Shown here piece after piece: positions 63,994-64,000 of a stretch of DNA of 64,000 nucleotides. The stretch spans positions 124,001-188,000 of the forward strand of contig NW_027473590.1 in assembly GCF_050947335.1 (NCBI RefSeq), given 5' to 3'. The stretch is from Megachile rotundata (lineage: Eukaryota; Arthropoda; Insecta; Hymenoptera; Megachilidae). Below the pieces are notes generated by a model. It was not told the origin of the DNA, did no database searches, and worked only from the letters and a program-made list of their open reading frames with translations. Every line of letters begins with the position of its first letter. The stretch's first letter is position 1. The translations under genes and the position numbers were made by a program.

Positions 63994-64000
63994 GATAATA
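63994..64000 (+). repeat. Partial last monomer (u771)
   Basis: The window ends seven bases into the next unit, so the array continues beyond it. The first unit likewise starts exactly at a unit boundary as numbered, and the left end of the array is not seen. Confidence 0.95.

Larger units (their letters stand above)
1..64000 (+). repeat. 83-bp satellite DNA array filling the window
   Basis: An 83-bp monomer repeats head to tail with no interruption, inversion or foreign insertion that I could see. Units begin with gataataataag and end with gagttagatt. Starts at 1, 84, 167, 250, 4566, 12119, 24486, 35110, 43327, 56690 and 63994 all equal 1 + 83k. Most units differ from the consensus at about one to ten positions, always by substitution. 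No frame can code: on the + strand the consensus carries taa, tag or tga at many places. On the - strand, stops fall at monomer positions 38-40, 45-47, 64-66 and 77-79, which covers all three frames. Because 83 is not a multiple of 3, each frame rotates through them. The block is most likely constitutive heterochromatin of a eukaryote; species and chromosome position cannot be told from the sequence. Confidence 0.99.
21581..64000 (+). repeat. Zone 2: longer, variable HOR ring
   Basis: Units u260-u770. New diagnostic types appear: cgaacc (first at 21996), atacg (22162), atggtcg (22245), attgct (22743), gtcctatc or gtcctacc (21830), the gcct units and ttcgag (24486). Their order recurs: ttgttct, gctct, aggc, gtgggtgc, a run of two-unit repeats, gtattt, aagaag, agtg with gtgg, gtattt, aagaag, then gtcctatc, tacag, cgaacc, ttttatc, atacg, atggtcg, then gtatt, cggtc, ctgcg, ctaatgat, gtactctc, attgct, gcct and back to ttgttct. 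Returns of the ttgttct unit are 62, 33, 44, 57 and 40 units apart in different places, so the ring has no single length. Confidence 0.8.

Noticed and set aside
1..64000. Protein-coding repeat or any ORF
   Set aside because: 83 is not a multiple of 3, so frames rotate from unit to unit. The + strand consensus has many taa, tag and tga triplets, and the - strand has stops in all three frames per unit. A frame can stay open for little more than one to two units even with variants.
1..64000. CRISPR array or iteron-type replication origin
   Set aside because: There are no unique spacers between a short repeat; the full 83 bp is homologous in all units. The 64-kb extent and higher-order organisation fit a eukaryotic satellite, not a CRISPR locus or a plasmid origin.
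1..64000. Telomere-like repeat (ttaga words)
   Set aside because: gttagatt occurs once per 83 bp and never in short tandem; it is not a telomeric array.
1..64000. Simple ATA/TAA microsatellite
   Set aside because: The left third of the monomer has a 3-bp rhythm, but it does not change length between units and the rest of the monomer is complex sequence.
1..64000. A mobile element or gene hidden between repeats
   Set aside because: I scanned each line for a break in the motif order. Phase holds at all checkpoints, and no stretch longer than a few bases lacks similarity to the monomer.
1..64000. Assignment to a named satellite or species
   Set aside because: I do not recognise this 83-bp monomer. 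Base composition and repeat length alone do not identify a taxon, and a database search was not possible.

Overview
The whole window is one satellite DNA array. A single 83-bp, AT-rich monomer (consensus about 24% G+C: 14 G and 6 C on this strand) is repeated head to tail from base 1 to base 64000. That gives 771 complete units plus 7 bases of the next. I call the units u0 to u770; unit uk starts at 1 + 83k. I checked the phase at roughly 60 places across the window, including the first and last units, and every one fell on this grid. There is no gene, RNA gene, transposon, CRISPR array or non-satellite base that I can support. In every frame of both strands the consensus unit meets stop codons within one to two units. 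The uniform long satellite with higher-order structure points to a eukaryotic heterochromatic block (centromeric, pericentromeric, subtelomeric, or on a B or sex chromosome). The sequence does not tell me which species.

Units differ by substitutions, and these fall into recurring 'words' (for example ctgc or gcac instead of gcat, tacag instead of tatag, agtgagtg instead of ataagag). Each unit can therefore be typed and the array read as a string of types. Zone 1 (1-21580) is built around an 18-unit higher-order repeat (HOR; 1494 bp; reference u0-u17) whose last unit is followed again by its first, plus a second module marked by u47-u66 types. Zone 2 (21581-64000) uses a partly different vocabulary (cgaacc, atacg, ttcgag, gtcctatc, attgct and gcct words) in a longer ring of types. 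Recurrences of the ring are 33 to 62 units apart because modules are skipped or repeated. It also carries short runs of a two-unit (166-bp) repeat.

On top of this lies a nested set of segmental duplications, all whole multiples of 83 bp. Tandem ones have units of 3, 14, 16, 21, 28, 33, 44 (with an 8-unit gap), 46 and again 21 monomers. Dispersed ones have offsets of 63, 137, 165, 222 and 223 monomers. Several have visible junctions: chimeric units whose left half belongs to one type and right half to another, which is the expected product of unequal exchange between aligned monomers. Private substitutions shared between copies (for example gaaaat at u603, u647 and u668) let the order of some events be read.

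The most notable properties are the absence of any detectable indel across 771 units despite heavy substitution and rearrangement, a consensus with no homopolymer run of three or more despite 76% A+T, and the clear record of unit-precise duplication and deletion. I found no new gene system. All repeat-block boundaries were read by eye and are good to about one monomer.
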